This document shows, piece by piece, positions 34,706-46,419 of a DNA stretch of 64,000 nt (positions are counted from its first letter, which is position 1; each line of letters opens with the position of its first letter). The stretch is taken from the NCBI GenBank assembly GCA_030762895.1, contig CM061068.1:40596783-40660782 (forward strand), in the 5' to 3' direction. Source of the stretch: Sophora flavescens. Taxonomy: Eukaryota > Streptophyta > Magnoliopsida > Fabales > Fabaceae. Position numbers and translations under genes: made by a program. A model generated the notes under the pieces. That model worked only from the letters and a program-made list of their open reading frames with translations. It searched no databases and had not been told where the DNA came from.

Positions 34706-35631
34706 TTGATGTCTATGAATTTACAGGGCTTTGTGCTCACAAAAGATAAACAGTTGCAATGCAATGAGATAATGCATGATACCAGAAATGTCCTATATGC
34801 TTGATGAAAAACCTCAGATGATTTCAATGCAACACAAGGAAAGCCTGTAATACATTAATAATTCTTTTCTTTTTTCGTTATTATCCTCGACCCCTTAAAG
34901 CGTTGATCACAGACAAGTTCTGAGATGAACTAAAACAAGTCATATCTTCGTGGAGAATAAAGGCCAAGCACTTTTGAAAGGGTACGCTTCCTTTGCAATG
35001 ATTGTCCCTATGCTTCTTGTCAGTAGACCACGGTGCCCTTCGTCGGGAGATCATCCCGTTATTTACGACCTTTCGAGACTTTCAAATAAATTCTAAATGC
35101 TTTTGAAGACAACAATACATGTTTCACATTTCAATATATACTTATCATGATGAATGCACACACAATTGCCAAAAGTTAAGGCAAAGGGATAAGGGTAAAA
35201 AGAATTGGGAGTCAATGTCATTATATTTGGACTGAAAAGGTGTACAAAGCAGATATTACAATGGAGTATGGGATTGAAAAAAGGTTATGGAGTGGAATCA
35301 CATCTCCTTAAGTGACATCTCTTCCCATGACTAGTGTTAGTATCTCTCATACCATCTCAACTACTCATTAATCATCATCTGAGTGTGCTATCTGCCCCAG
35401 TCTTCATCATCTAGCCCACTGATTGCCCCACTTCATCGGCTTGACAACACTTCCATTGTTATGTTTTTTTTAACCCTAACTTTTGCCTAGGCCGCCTTTT
35501 CAGGTTTTCAGCCTAGCGAGCTGCTCTAACTTTTGCCTAGACTGTCTTTTAAGATTTTCAGTCTAGCGAGCTTTTCTTTTTTCATTTTTCACTTTTTTCT
35601 TTTCTTTTCTTCTTCTTCTTGGGAAGTGTGT
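34706..35631 (-). other. Non-coding region between integrase and tandem array
   Basis: About 930 bp with no coding sequence. A duplicated segment (TAACTTTTGCCTAG-C/A-C-N-GCCTTTT... CAGCCTAGCGAG) occurs near 35475-35575. It is otherwise featureless and belongs to the Tat/Ogre element. Confidence 0.5.
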
Positions 35632-37071
35632 TCAAGCATAATACTTTTTGACTGCATCTGAGTTTACAGGGAGTGGAAGATCTTCCCCATCCATCCTGGT
35701 GAGAATTAAAGCCCCTCTAGAGAATGCCTTTTTCACTACGTAAGGTCCGTCGTAGTTCGGGGTCCACTTCCCTCGATGATCCTTTTAGATTGGTAGGATC
35801 TTTTTGAGCACTAGATCACCTTCCCGAAACAGCCGGGGGCGTACTTTCTTCTCGTAAGCCCTCATCAACCTTTTCTGGTACAATTGACCGTGACACAGTG
35901 CTGCTAATCTCTTCTCTTCGATGAGGTTCAATTGGTCTAGTCGATCCTGAACCCACTCAGCTTCTTCCAGTTCTGCTTCTCTCAGTATCCTTAATGAGGG
36001 GATCTCTACTTCATTCGGGAGCACTGCCACCATCCCATACACTAAATAATATGGCGTTGCCCCTGTCGAGGTGCGAACAGAGGTACGGTAGCCGTGCAAA
36101 GCAAAAGGTAACATCTCGTGCCAATATTTATACGTCACTACCATCTTTTGGACAATCTTCTTGATATTTTTATTAGCAGCCTCAACTGCCCCGTTCATCT
36201 TTGGGCGGTATGGGGAGGAATTGTGATGCTTTATCTTGAAGTTTTCGCACATCTCCTTCATCATCTTGTTGTTCAAGTTGGTCGCATTATCAGTGATAGT
36301 CTCACTCGGCAACCCATAATGACAAATTAATTCTCTTTTTACAAATTTGATCACGACGTTCCTGGTCACATTGGTATATGATGTAGCCTCAACCCACTTT
36401 GTGAAATAATCAATGGCAACAAGAATGAAGCGATGCCCATTTGAGGCTCTTGGTTGGATTGGCCCGATCACATCCATTCCCCACATTGAGAACGGCCAGG
36501 GTGCCGACATGACATTCAAGGGAGCTGGCAGCGCATGAACCTTATCAGCATATATTTGACACTTATGGAACTTCTTCACATAATTAAAGCAATCAGTCTC
36601 CATTGTCAACCAGTATTGACCAGCCCTCAAGATTTTCCTGGCCATTGCATGACCGCTCGCGTGTGTTCCAAAAGATCCTTCATGTACCTCCTCAATTATC
36701 CATTTAGCTTCTTTTGCGTCAACGCACCTCAACAACACCATGTCATGATTTCTTTTGTAGAGAATACCTCCATCTAAATAGAAACCCATTGCAAGTCTTC
36801 TTAGGGTTCTTTTGTCATTTTCTGAAGTGCCCGGAGGGTATTCCCTTCTTTGGATGAAGGATTTGATGTCATGGTACCACGGTTTTTTATCAGACTCTTC
36901 CTCTATCACTGGACAATATGCAGGATGATCACGACTTTCCATTTTGATGAGTGGTAGGTTCCTCTCGTCACTTACTTTGAACATCGAGGACAAGGTAGAC
37001 AGCACGTCATTTAATTGGTTATCTTCTCGGGGAATATGATGAAATGTGACTTCATCAAACTGCTCAATCAA
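35632..37071 (-). pseudogene. Tat/Ogre integrase remnant
   Basis: Integrase splices element DNA into the host genome. On the minus strand it shows the catalytic core with GMDVIGPI (first Asp), TITDNATNL (second Asp; the family usually has DNGTN) and NGAVEAANKN (Glu), followed by YGMVAVLPNEVEIPS. A stop near 35785 interrupts the C-terminal GKW part, which continues in frame to the natural stop at 35632-35634. The N-terminal zinc-binding part is altered: a WLTMETDCFNYVKKFHKCQIYAD segment keeps only part of the usual Cys pair. Confidence 0.87.
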
Positions 37072-37110
37072 ACCTTTGATGTAATCATGGTACGGGATTA
37101 AAATGGCATC

Positions 37111-37431
37111 TCAGGTTTCCCATTCCCCTTTTAGCTGGTGGATGACTAATGCAGAGTCCCCATATACCTCCAGTATCCTTGCCTTTGATTCTATTGCTGC
37201 CAGGATCCCGAGCGTACAAGCTTCATATTCGGCTATATTGTTTGTACAATCAAAGCAAAGCCTTGCAGTGATCGGGAAATAATCATTTTCCGGTGATATT
37301 AGTATTGCCCCAATTCCATGTCCCAATGCATTAGAAGCTCCGTCAAATAACAAGGTCCATTTTTCTTTTTCTGGTGATTGCTCGCGATCAAACAAAGCCA
37401 TTACATCTTCATCTGGGAAATCACATTGCAT
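37111..37431 (-). pseudogene. Second (archaeal-like) RNase H domain of Tat/Ogre pol
   Basis: EKWTLLFDGASNALGHGIGAIL followed by CTNNIAEYEACTLGI and VYGDSALVIHQLKGEW is the typical arrangement of an additional RNase H domain; the Asp, Glu and Asp of the active site are visible. It lies between the Ty3 RNase H and integrase, a feature of the Tat lineage. Short stop-containing gaps on each side separate it from its neighbours. Confidence 0.82.
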
Positions 37432-37536
37432 CGATCCATAATATTCTACTGATTGATTGGCTAGATATTCTACAAGAGCACTCCCTTTTATTGCTTTTTG
37501 GGTGATATAGACAATGTCATATTCTGATAGCAGGAC

Positions 37537-38946
37537 TTACCAGCGAGCAATTCTTCCAGTCAGGGCAGGCTTATCAAAGATATACTTGATTGGATCCATT
37601 TTGGACACAAACCAGGTAGTGTAACATAACATGTAATGCCTCAAACGGCGAGCCGCCCAACCCAAGGCACAGCAAGTGCATTCTAGCAGTGAGTAGTTGG
37701 CTTCGCAGCTGGTGAACTTCTTGCTTAGATAATAGATGGCATGTTCTTTTCTTCCTGACTCATTGTGTTGCCCCAGCACGCAACCCATAGATTCATCTAG
37801 CACGGTCAAAGACATGATGAGAGGCCTTCCTGGAACTGGGGGAACCAAGACTGGAGGCTCCTGTAGGTATTGTTTGATCTTCTCAAAGGTTTTTTGACAA
37901 TCCTCATTCCATGTTACTGCCTGATTTTTGCGTAGAAATTTAAAGATTGGTTCACATGTCGCGGTCAGTTGGGAGATGAACCGGGCAATGTAGTTCAATC
38001 TTCCTAAAAACCCGCGAACTTCTTTCTCTGTTCGAGGTGCTGGCATATCGATGATTGCTCAAACTTTTTCAGGATCAACCTCTATTCCTCTTTGACTAAC
38101 AATGAACCCCAAAAGCTTGCCTGATTTCACTCCAAAAGTGCATTTGGCAGGATTCAGTCGGAGCTCAAACTTCCTTAACAGCTCAAAAAGTTTCTGCAGA
38201 TTATCAACATGGTCATCTTCAGATCTGGACTTGGCAATCATGTCATCTACATAAACTTCTATCTCCTTATGTATCATGTCATGGAATAAAGCCACCATAG
38301 CCCGCTGATATGTTGCCCCGGCATTTTTCAAGCCAAAGGGCATAACCTTGTAGCAAAGGGTTCCCCATAAAGTGACAAATGTAGTTTTCTCCATATCTTC
38401 AGGTGCCATATTGATCTGATTATATCCTGAGAATCCATCCATGAAAAAGAATAATGCATGTTGGGCAGTATTATCTACAAGAACATCAATGTGAGGTAGA
38501 GGAAAATCATCTTTTGGGCTAGCTCTGTTCAGATCTCGATAGTCGACACACATTCGAACCTTTCCATCTTTCTTGGGGACAGGAACAATGTTAGCAACCC
38601 ATTGAGGGTACTTTACCACTTCTATGAAACCCGCATCCAGTTGCTTCTTGACCTCCTCCTTGATCTTTAAAGATATTTCCGCTTTCATCCTTCGTAGCTT
38701 CTGCTTTACTGGAGGACACTCCGGCTTTAATGGCAGTTTGTGTTCTGATACACGAGGGTCTAACCCTGGCATGTCTTGGTACGACCATACGAAAACATCT
38801 TTATAATCCATCAACAACTTGATCATCCTACTTCGCTCCTTTTATTTCAGAGAAAGGCCAATCTTGACCTCTTTTTTATCATCTTCAGTTCCCAAAATGA
38901 TTAGTTCACTCGGCTCTTCATGGGGCCGAATTTCCCTGGCTTCTTA
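37537..38946 (-). pseudogene. Tat/Ogre reverse transcriptase and RNase H remnant
   Basis: On the minus strand the RT frame (38826-38059) has KLRRMKAEISLKIKEEV, VRMCVDYRDLNRASPKDDFPLP, MPFGLKNAGATYQRAM and the catalytic YVDDM, then LGFIVSQRGIEVDPEKV. It is followed in another frame (38046-37537) by the Ty3 RNase H region, with FLGRLNYIARFI and LDESMGCVLGQH. In-frame stops occur upstream of 38826 (near 38846 and 38946) and between RT and RNase H (near 38058). The family reaction is RNA- and DNA-templated DNA synthesis with RNA strand removal; this copy is broken. Confidence 0.9.
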
Positions 38947-39360
38947 TTCTACCAACCTCAACAGTTCAGGAAGGACTTCCCCATCACCATCAACAAACTC
39001 ATCAGCATGATCAATAGGATAGTCAAAATTGTATGCTGAGTTATTAACACTGTCATTTTCAAGAGTGTCACTTTTAGATCTGCATTTTGATAGTTATCAG
39101 GGAAAGATGAATGAATAAAGGTTAAAGATGGGAAACTGCATTTATTGGTGAGGAACGACGAATAAAAGCGAAAGTAAAAAAAACAAAAGGGATAAGGACA
39201 TAAAGATATTGAATACATGCATTTATTGATAAGTCATACTGAAACGAAAACAAGTAAGCCCATTACAACAAAAATCATAAAGCCTTGGGCAGAGCTAAAG
39301 GATAAGCATTACAAAATTACTTTAAAAAAACTATGTGGTCCTGAGGAACTCAATGACCTC
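38947..39360 (-). other. Intron-like gap between protease and RT
   Basis: The protease frame ends at 39361 and coding similarity resumes near 39060 on the minus strand (LENDSVNNSAYNFDYPIDHADEF, a run that leads toward RT). The AT-rich 300 bp between is non-coding. Ogre elements are known to have a spliced intron in this place, and ATGCAG near 39080 (minus strand) is a plausible acceptor. I could not fix a donor. Confidence 0.5.
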
Positions 39361-40551
39361 TTAATTGTTGAGCTCTGTATCCGGAGGGCATGGATACACC
39401 AAATTGACACCATGATCAGTGGGATAATCATCTTCAACAGCTACTGCCTGGTCCAGGAATGCGAACCCTACACTTCGGAAGCTCTTTCGAATGTCACGGA
39501 TGGGAACCCTTTCAGCCTCGTATTCACGATTTTCCAGTCGAGCCAACCTCTTTCTTTTCTTCTCTTCCATGACCCTCATCTTGTCGGCCTTGGTGGGTTT
39601 ATATCCCAACCCAAACCTGTCCTTGTTCTCGGTGAGCGTGAGGATGTCAGGTCGGTATCCTCCTTCAAGCATAACCCTAGCCATCATAATGGACGATTTA
39701 GATGACTGAGGTTTCAAGAGTGGAGCACCGTCCCCAACATAAGTGGCATTGGCAATTTCAAGCGATTGGAAAGTGGTCTCGAGAGCTTCTTCGGCAGCTT
39801 CAATGTAAGGGGTTGTTGATGGCTTACTCACCAACATATCCTCTTCTCCAGAAACAATTATCAATTTACTATCGACAGTGAACTTCACTTTTTGGTGCAA
39901 TGTGGAAGGTACAGCTCCAGACGAATGGATCCATGGTCGTCCCAGGAGACAACTGTAAGTTGTTGTGATGTCCATTACTTGGAAGAGTATTTCAAAGGTG
40001 CAAGGGCCAATCTGAATAGGAAATTCAATTTCTCCCATAACTTCCCTTCGGGTGCCATCGAAAGCTCTTACAATCATTGTGCTTGGCTTCATATGAGTTC
40101 CATCGAAAGGCAACTTTACCAGTGTTGACTTTGGCATTACATTCAAAGAAGAACCATTATGAATGAGAACCCTAGCCATGACATGATCTCGACACTTCAC
40201 CGAGATGTGTAACGCCTTGTTGTGCCCCATTTCTTCAGCTGGAATTTCGTCATCAGTGAAAGTGATATAATTATCAGCAACGATGTTACCCACGATGTTA
40301 TCAAGCTTATCAATTGTGATGTCATGAGAGACGTGAGCTTGGTTCAACACCTTCATCAGTACTCTCCTATGTGGCTCAGAATTCATCAACAAAGACAAAA
40401 GAGATATCCGAGTTGGAGTTTGATTTAGTTGATCCACGACCCTGTATTCACTTTGCTTGACGAATTTCAAGAATTCGCCGACTTCTTCATCAGATACCTC
40501 CTTTTTTTTATCACCCCCTTTGGTATCCTTTTCAGCCGGCGTTCCTTCCAC
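39361..40551 (-). pseudogene. Tat/Ogre protease region with lost catalytic Asp
   Basis: A 396-aa open frame on the minus strand. Residues 122-140 read DHVMARVLIHNGSSLNVMP; retroviral-type aspartic proteases have Asp before Asn/Thr-Gly, and here the codon at 40159-40161 is CAT (His131). PCTFEILFQVMDITTTYSCLLGRPWIH follows, the usual second part of the protease fold. The C-terminal third (RMEEKKRKRLARLE, FGLGYKP) is typical of the protease-RT linker. The protein could not be an active protease even though the frame is open. Confidence 0.85.
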
Positions 40552-40599
40552 CTTCTCTTTTCCCTTGCGATCTTTTTCTTCCTTTTCTGTTCCTTCCCT

Positions 40600-42891
40600 T
40601 CACAATACCTCCGGAGTATAAATGCAACCACTCCTGGTCATTCCACCAATTCTCGAAATGTTGGTAATCACAGTGGTCCCATTGGTAGGACTTTGTTGAA
40701 CCTGCTTATCATATTTCCATGGTACCGCTTTGGTGTCCTTGTAAGGAAAAGGACCTGGGACTCGGATGACAACTGGTGTTGGACCACTCGAAACCGGCAT
40801 AGGCTCCTTCTCAGTATAGTGTATCACCACTGGCTACGGAGTGACTTGCTCAGGAACCGGTTGAGGATTAATCACAACAGTAAAAGGAGTTATCTTAACT
40901 GGAGCTGGGGAAATTGTAGATTCAGCGACCATGTTAATGCCACACTCATTCGGTTCACAACCAATTAGGATAATCTTCATATCTATTAACTGTTTCACAA
41001 CCTGTCGAAATTCTGCACAATCTTCAATTGAATGCCCCATATTCCGGTCGAAGTCACACCTTATCTCTTCATCAATAGTTTTCTCTTCAACAATCGAGGT
41101 TTGCACCAATCCACGTTTTTGCATCTCCCTTAAAATAACTCTCATGGGAGTTCTGACATCAGCCACTTGGCTCTTAAGAGTAGGCTCCATAAAGCTATCA
41201 ATGGCATTGACTCCCGTACCCCCCATGATTTGGCATAGGACCTTGTGCCCCATTCGGAGCATCTTTCTGAAAGCTCAACCACTTAGCATCAATAAGATCT
41301 TGTACCTTAAATTTGAAAGCCCTGCAGTTCTCAGTGGAATGACCTATTGCCCCCACATGATACTCACATTTAGCATTTGGGTCAAACCACTTCGGATAAG
41401 GAGGCCCCAATGGTTTCATTGGGATAGGAGTCAACACAGATTTGCTTATAAGCTGATGCAGTAGCTCAATGTAGGTCATGGGTATCGGGTCGAAATGTAC
41501 TGGCAGCGATGTATGGTGGGTTGGCTTGGTGATATGGGGCGTATTGGGCTTGGAAGGCGGGTGTTTGGTTTGGTCTATATTGGTTTGGTTTCTTTTGTTC
41601 AAAGGTTAATACATGTGCTTCTCCTTCTTTCTTTTTCACAAACGGGGCTCTCTTCGGGCTGTTCATTACTGAAGTCTCAGTGATCTTGCCATTCCTCATT
41701 CCACTTTCAATTCTCTCACCAATGATGACCATGTCAGAAAAGTTCGATGACACACTCCCAATCATCCTATCATAGAAGGGCGACTGGAGTGTATCAATGA
41801 TCATTGCTACAATTTCTTTCTCGGTCAATGGAGGCTCTACCTGAGCAGCCAGTTCCCTCCACCATTGTGCATACTCCTTGAAAGTCTTTGTGTCCCTCTT
41901 TGCCATGTTTTGGAGTTGCATCCTATCGGGAGCCATGTCAATATTGTACTTGTATTGCTTCAGGAACCCATCTGCTAGATCTTTGAAGGATTGGACATGG
42001 GCCCGTTCGAGACGCGTGTACCAATTTGAAGCTGCCCCAGTTAAACTGTCTTAGAAGAAATGAATCAAGATCTTATCATCTTGAGCGTATGAGGCCATCT
42101 TCCTTACATACATGGTCAAATGGTTTATGGGACAAGTGGTTCCCCGGTATTTGTCGAAATCGGGTGCCTTAAATTTTGGTGGAATTACAACATTTGGCAC
42201 CAGACAAAGTTCTGAAGCATCCCACAGACCATAACTATTTACCCCTTCAATGACCCGTAGTCTTTCTTCTAGCACTTCCAAAATTTCTTTAGATTGGGAA
42301 TTTCCTCCTAACTGATTCACTGGAGTTTCACCGTACATATTCTGAGGGAAGGGGTATGGCATGTAGGAGGATCCAAAGTTTGGCACCATTTGAGCCCCCC
42401 TGGCCATAATGTAGGGTGCATTGTGGATTTTTTGGATTGGCAGAAAGTGTCCCTGTCGAGGTGTTACCATCTGTAGGGTTGACAGCTTGTGCTTGTGGCA
42501 TTTCAACAGCATCGGTGGGGGTTTGTGTCTGAGTGATATGTTCGGAGTTTTGAATGCCATCTTGTGGGATGGGGGCCGTTGGCGGCACAAATCCACGAGG
42601 TAAACCATATGGGGGATTGTTCGGGTCAAATGAAAAATGAGTTTGGTTGCTTGGATAAATAGTGAGAGGCATCATGGCCCCTGGTTGGTTAAAGTCGTGA
42701 ATAGGAATCTGAGCAAAACCGGGCGGAATGAGAGGTGTGGCCAAATGTTCTTATTTCGAGGCTGGAGGGTTCTCCTCTGTGTTATTTTCCTTCTGCATTG
42801 CTTGTAGGATCTCCATCATCTTAGTCATTTGATCCTTGATTTGACTGGCTTCATCCCTGATCTCTTGGACTTCTTCTAGTTCATCTGCCAT
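40600..42891 (-). pseudogene. Tat/Ogre gag remnant, several frameshifts
   Basis: Gag starts at ATG 42891 on the minus strand (MADELEEVQEIRDEASQ, a coiled-coil-like start). A TAA follows at 42751-42753, then pieces in shifting frames: 42744-42328 (Pro/Gln-rich), 42629-42051 (VVIPPKFKAPDFDKYRGTT, the core gag motif), 41936-41466 (RMQLQNMAKRDTKTFKEYAQ) and 41602-40834. Two Cys/His clusters are visible: KCEYHVGAIGHSTENC and RCDFDRNMGHSIEDC. At least four frameshifts or stops separate the parts. Confidence 0.85.
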
Positions 42892-43492
42892 GGTTCTTGT
42901 TTGTGACCGAGTACGATAAGGGTGTCTTCGAGCAATTGTTCAGAAAAGCCACACACTGTTTTAATCGAAACAAAAGTGAGAACAAACTGTTGGGAAAATG
43001 CAAAAAAGCTTTTATGAAAATCACCTTTGGAGTTATTATTATTATATTTTTATTATGTTTTTTTTGAGTTAACACCTTATAACAGACAAGAGATGGTCCC
43101 TCCATCCCTCACAGAGAGCATTGTGCTCATAAGATGAAATGGAGTTGACAACAAATCTAGGGGAGAAACAACTCTCCACAATAGATGTTGTCTCAAACAC
43201 ACTAGCAATTTCTGAATTGAGACATCTCGTCCTACCCTTTGCGCAGAAGGAAGAATCCTATAAGGCAAAGATGTAGTGGACCACATACTAAAGGAAGACC
43301 ATGCTCCACGATAGGTGTCGTCACAAGTCAAGTGCAATAGTTGGAGTGCGAAGGAATCATAGAAGCAAGGAATGATTTCATTAAAAACTCCTCAAAGCAA
43401 TACATAAAATTATGGAGGCAAGGACATATTTCATTAAAATCTCCTCAAAACAATACACAGATTGGGATTACATCATAATTGTTACAACATTT

Positions 43493-45497
43493 TCATCCTA
43501 AAGTCAATAGCTTGGGTCTCTTTCTTTTTAGCCCTCGAGCAAACCCTCCACACATTTGCATGAAATCATCCAACTCAGTCGGGAGACGAAGCATAGGGTC
43601 CGCACGAATTTGTTTTTCTGCCTTTTCAAAGCGTTGCACAAAATTCGGAATACAATGGCTTAGCTCCAAATTCATGCCGACATATCTTTTTTTCCATATG
43701 TCAATATCTATCCCTCGTTCTCGGGCCTTTTTTCTCCACCACTTCACGGCATTCATTACTTGAACCATTTGATCATGATAGTGTTTTGCTGAGGTCCACC
43801 CTAAATCGCACTGCTTCTTGATTTCGACTAATAGAATATTCAGCTCTTGGACCTTTTGCACCAATTCATCAGTCATCCTGTCTTGTGCAGAAATTGGCTT
43901 CTGTAAGTTGTTATTGACTCCCCTTTGTCGATCAACCTCCGCCTCCGATGATTTTCTCATACCTTCTTGCTGGATGACTTCTTCTTCTAACTGACGCTTT
44001 TCTTTTCTTAGCCGATGCCTCTCGGTTGTCAAGGACAATACTTTACTTTCAAGATTCTGGACCTTATCCCCGATGCTTGGTGAGACATTGTCTGTATTCT
44101 TCTTGACTCATGAGGTTACGGAGATATCTGCACACAAATCTTTTAAATGTTCATTTTCCTTTGTTAACTTCTCACAACGCTTCTGACCAATGGCTATTTT
44201 CAACTCGGCATCTTGCTTTTGTTGTTCCATTTCCTTCATTTGTGCTTCCAGGACTTTCAGTTGTTCTGCCATTTGAGTTACCGAAGGGGAGTAATCTTCA
44301 GCTTTCGTGCTTTCTGCAGGAATGTTGACGTGACCTTTCCTTGATTTTCTCCATGCTTCATACTCTGAGACAATGATTAGGATTGGTCGGCCCAATTGTG
44401 ATCTCCCCGCCATCCTCACATTTTTCCATGCATTTCTAACTTCTTTTGCCAACAACTTGGTATTCTCACCATCCTCGTATCGGAAACAGCATCCACCGAG
44501 TTGTTCTTCTCGTGGCACGGTTTGCGTCCAACAAAGTTGTCGTAAGGCTATGGCGGGTGTGTAGGATATGCACCCTCTCGGGCCCATCAAAGGAACATTT
44601 GGATAGTCACCACAACTATAAATGATATCTTGCCCCTGTTGACTTTCGTACCATGGGCATACCCACTTAAAAGAGTCTCTTTCCACTTTGTCAAACTCGC
44701 TCTTCCATTCTTCTTCATTAAGCTATCTTGTAGGGATGTTATGGAAGCCTCTTAGTGGATCTGAATGGTGGTTGATATATCCTTTTGCGTACATGTGAGT
44801 CATGACCCATACAGAGAGCAACTGCGCATAACATTTGAGCTTCCCCTTTGGATGCCGCTAGCAAAATTCTAGAGTCAAAAGCGTTTCAGCCAATACTGCC
44901 GGCACGGGGGTTTTTCTTTCTTTCAACTGTGAAGAACATGTCCATTGCTGCTTGATCTATCATGTCTAGCACCGATGGAAATAGAACCAACCCATATATT
45001 GCTAGTGCCAATACCCTCTCAAAGGTTTCCCAGTCTTGTCGATCCATTAGTTTCCTCAAATGATTTTCAAGAAATTTTCTGGTCCACCTTCGCGAGTTTG
45101 AGTGCCCGGTCAAGTTCACTTCATTTTCAGGAAGCCCTAGTAACCCTGCTATGCCCGCAGTGGTCAAGTATTGCCCCAGGTGAAAGTACACGGTGGGATT
45201 TTTCTGCATTGGCAACCTTAACAGGCAAGCATACTCTTCAATGGTGGGTGTATTGTCCATGTTTGGCAACTCGAAGCATCTGAGATGTGGGCTCCAATAC
45301 CAACTTAGAGCACTCAAAGCAGTGGCTTGAACCGGTATGAAAATTAGGTCCAAGATCCCTCCATACTTCTTGATGAATCTTTTTCGATGTTCTTGAGGCA
45401 ACGATTAGCTCAACTCTTTCAGATTCTCTAATGAGTTCAAAATCACCCTGGAGCTCTTGGTGGCGGGAGCATTGCTAGTGTGTCTGACTTTTTCCAT
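43493..45497 (-). pseudogene. Tat/Ogre extra ORF1 (plant mobile domain-like) remnant
   Basis: ORF1 precedes gag in Tat/Ogre elements; its role is not established. It begins at ATG 45497 on the minus strand, with an in-frame TAA at 45405-45407. The first piece (45401-44886) has KYGGILDLIFIPVQATALSA, LRCFELPNMDNTPTIEEYACLL and VLALAIYGLVLFPSVLDMID, the pattern of the plant mobile (aminotransferase-like) domain. The second (44686-44108) has CPWYESQQGQDIIYSCG and FRYEDGENTKLLAKEV and ends in a coiled coil. The third (44038-43493) is a long charged coiled coil. Several stops break it. Confidence 0.8.
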
Positions 45498-46419
45498 CTC
45501 TTGTTATCAAAGGTGTTATCTCTCACCAAATTATCTATGCAAGGGAAATTTTATTTTATTAATAACATTTGGAAAGCAAAATTACTTATGCATGATAGTG
45601 TACCAAGATGCATGAATGAATGACATATTGACGATGCATGACCTAAAATACTACATGCACGAGCATACAATATAATACTGAGTGTAACAGGATGCACGAA
45701 TGAGTGGCATGTTAAGGTGCATGTGGGATGCGTACAGAAAATCGTTATGATGCATGGGATATAAATGTGATTATTCATGTTGCAGAAAGAGATGGAATGC
45801 GCTCCCTTTTGTCCTACATAGGTCATATCCTAAAGTTGGGATTTCTGAAGTCAAGACCCTATTTTGGTAGGCTGCTAATGGCATTTTATGTGCATGACTT
45901 TCGGGACAGCTCTAGACCCCTAAACATATGGTCCCCGGATTACCCTCATCTAAAAGATAAGGATCCGAATCCATGAATCTCACCACAGGGACAAATAAGT
46001 CACAATATGGTAGTCCATGTACCGGTAGCAATCTGAGTGGGAGAATCAGTGACTGTCAGGGAAGCAAAAGCATCACAATAACATCGCTGAAGCCCCTTCT
46101 AATCTTATGGCATTCCAAGACTGGGGTATAGAGGCCAAAGTGTGTGCAACATGTGATAGTGATGTGTGTGATGGGAGGGTACAAACCTTTACAAAAACCT
46201 CCTAAAACAAAACTACCCCAAACCTGCAAAAAGGAACAAACAACACCAATACAAAAGTTCTCTACCCTGAGGTTGCAAGAATATACAAAGACATTTATAA
46301 GAACTTATAAAATTAAATACGAAATATATAAAACAAAGAAAGGTAAAACTAATATTTTCAAAACTACTAAAAAAATGCACAACCAACTATGATAGGCCGG
46401 ACTCTCCAAAGTCCCCAGC
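45498..46419 (-). other. 5' leader of the Tat/Ogre element
   Basis: A non-coding leader of about 920 bp between the 5' LTR and ORF1. I did not recognise a primer binding site next to the LTR (the minus strand reads GCTGGGGACTTTGGAGAG there). Frames at 45551-46392 lack coding character. Confidence 0.55.
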
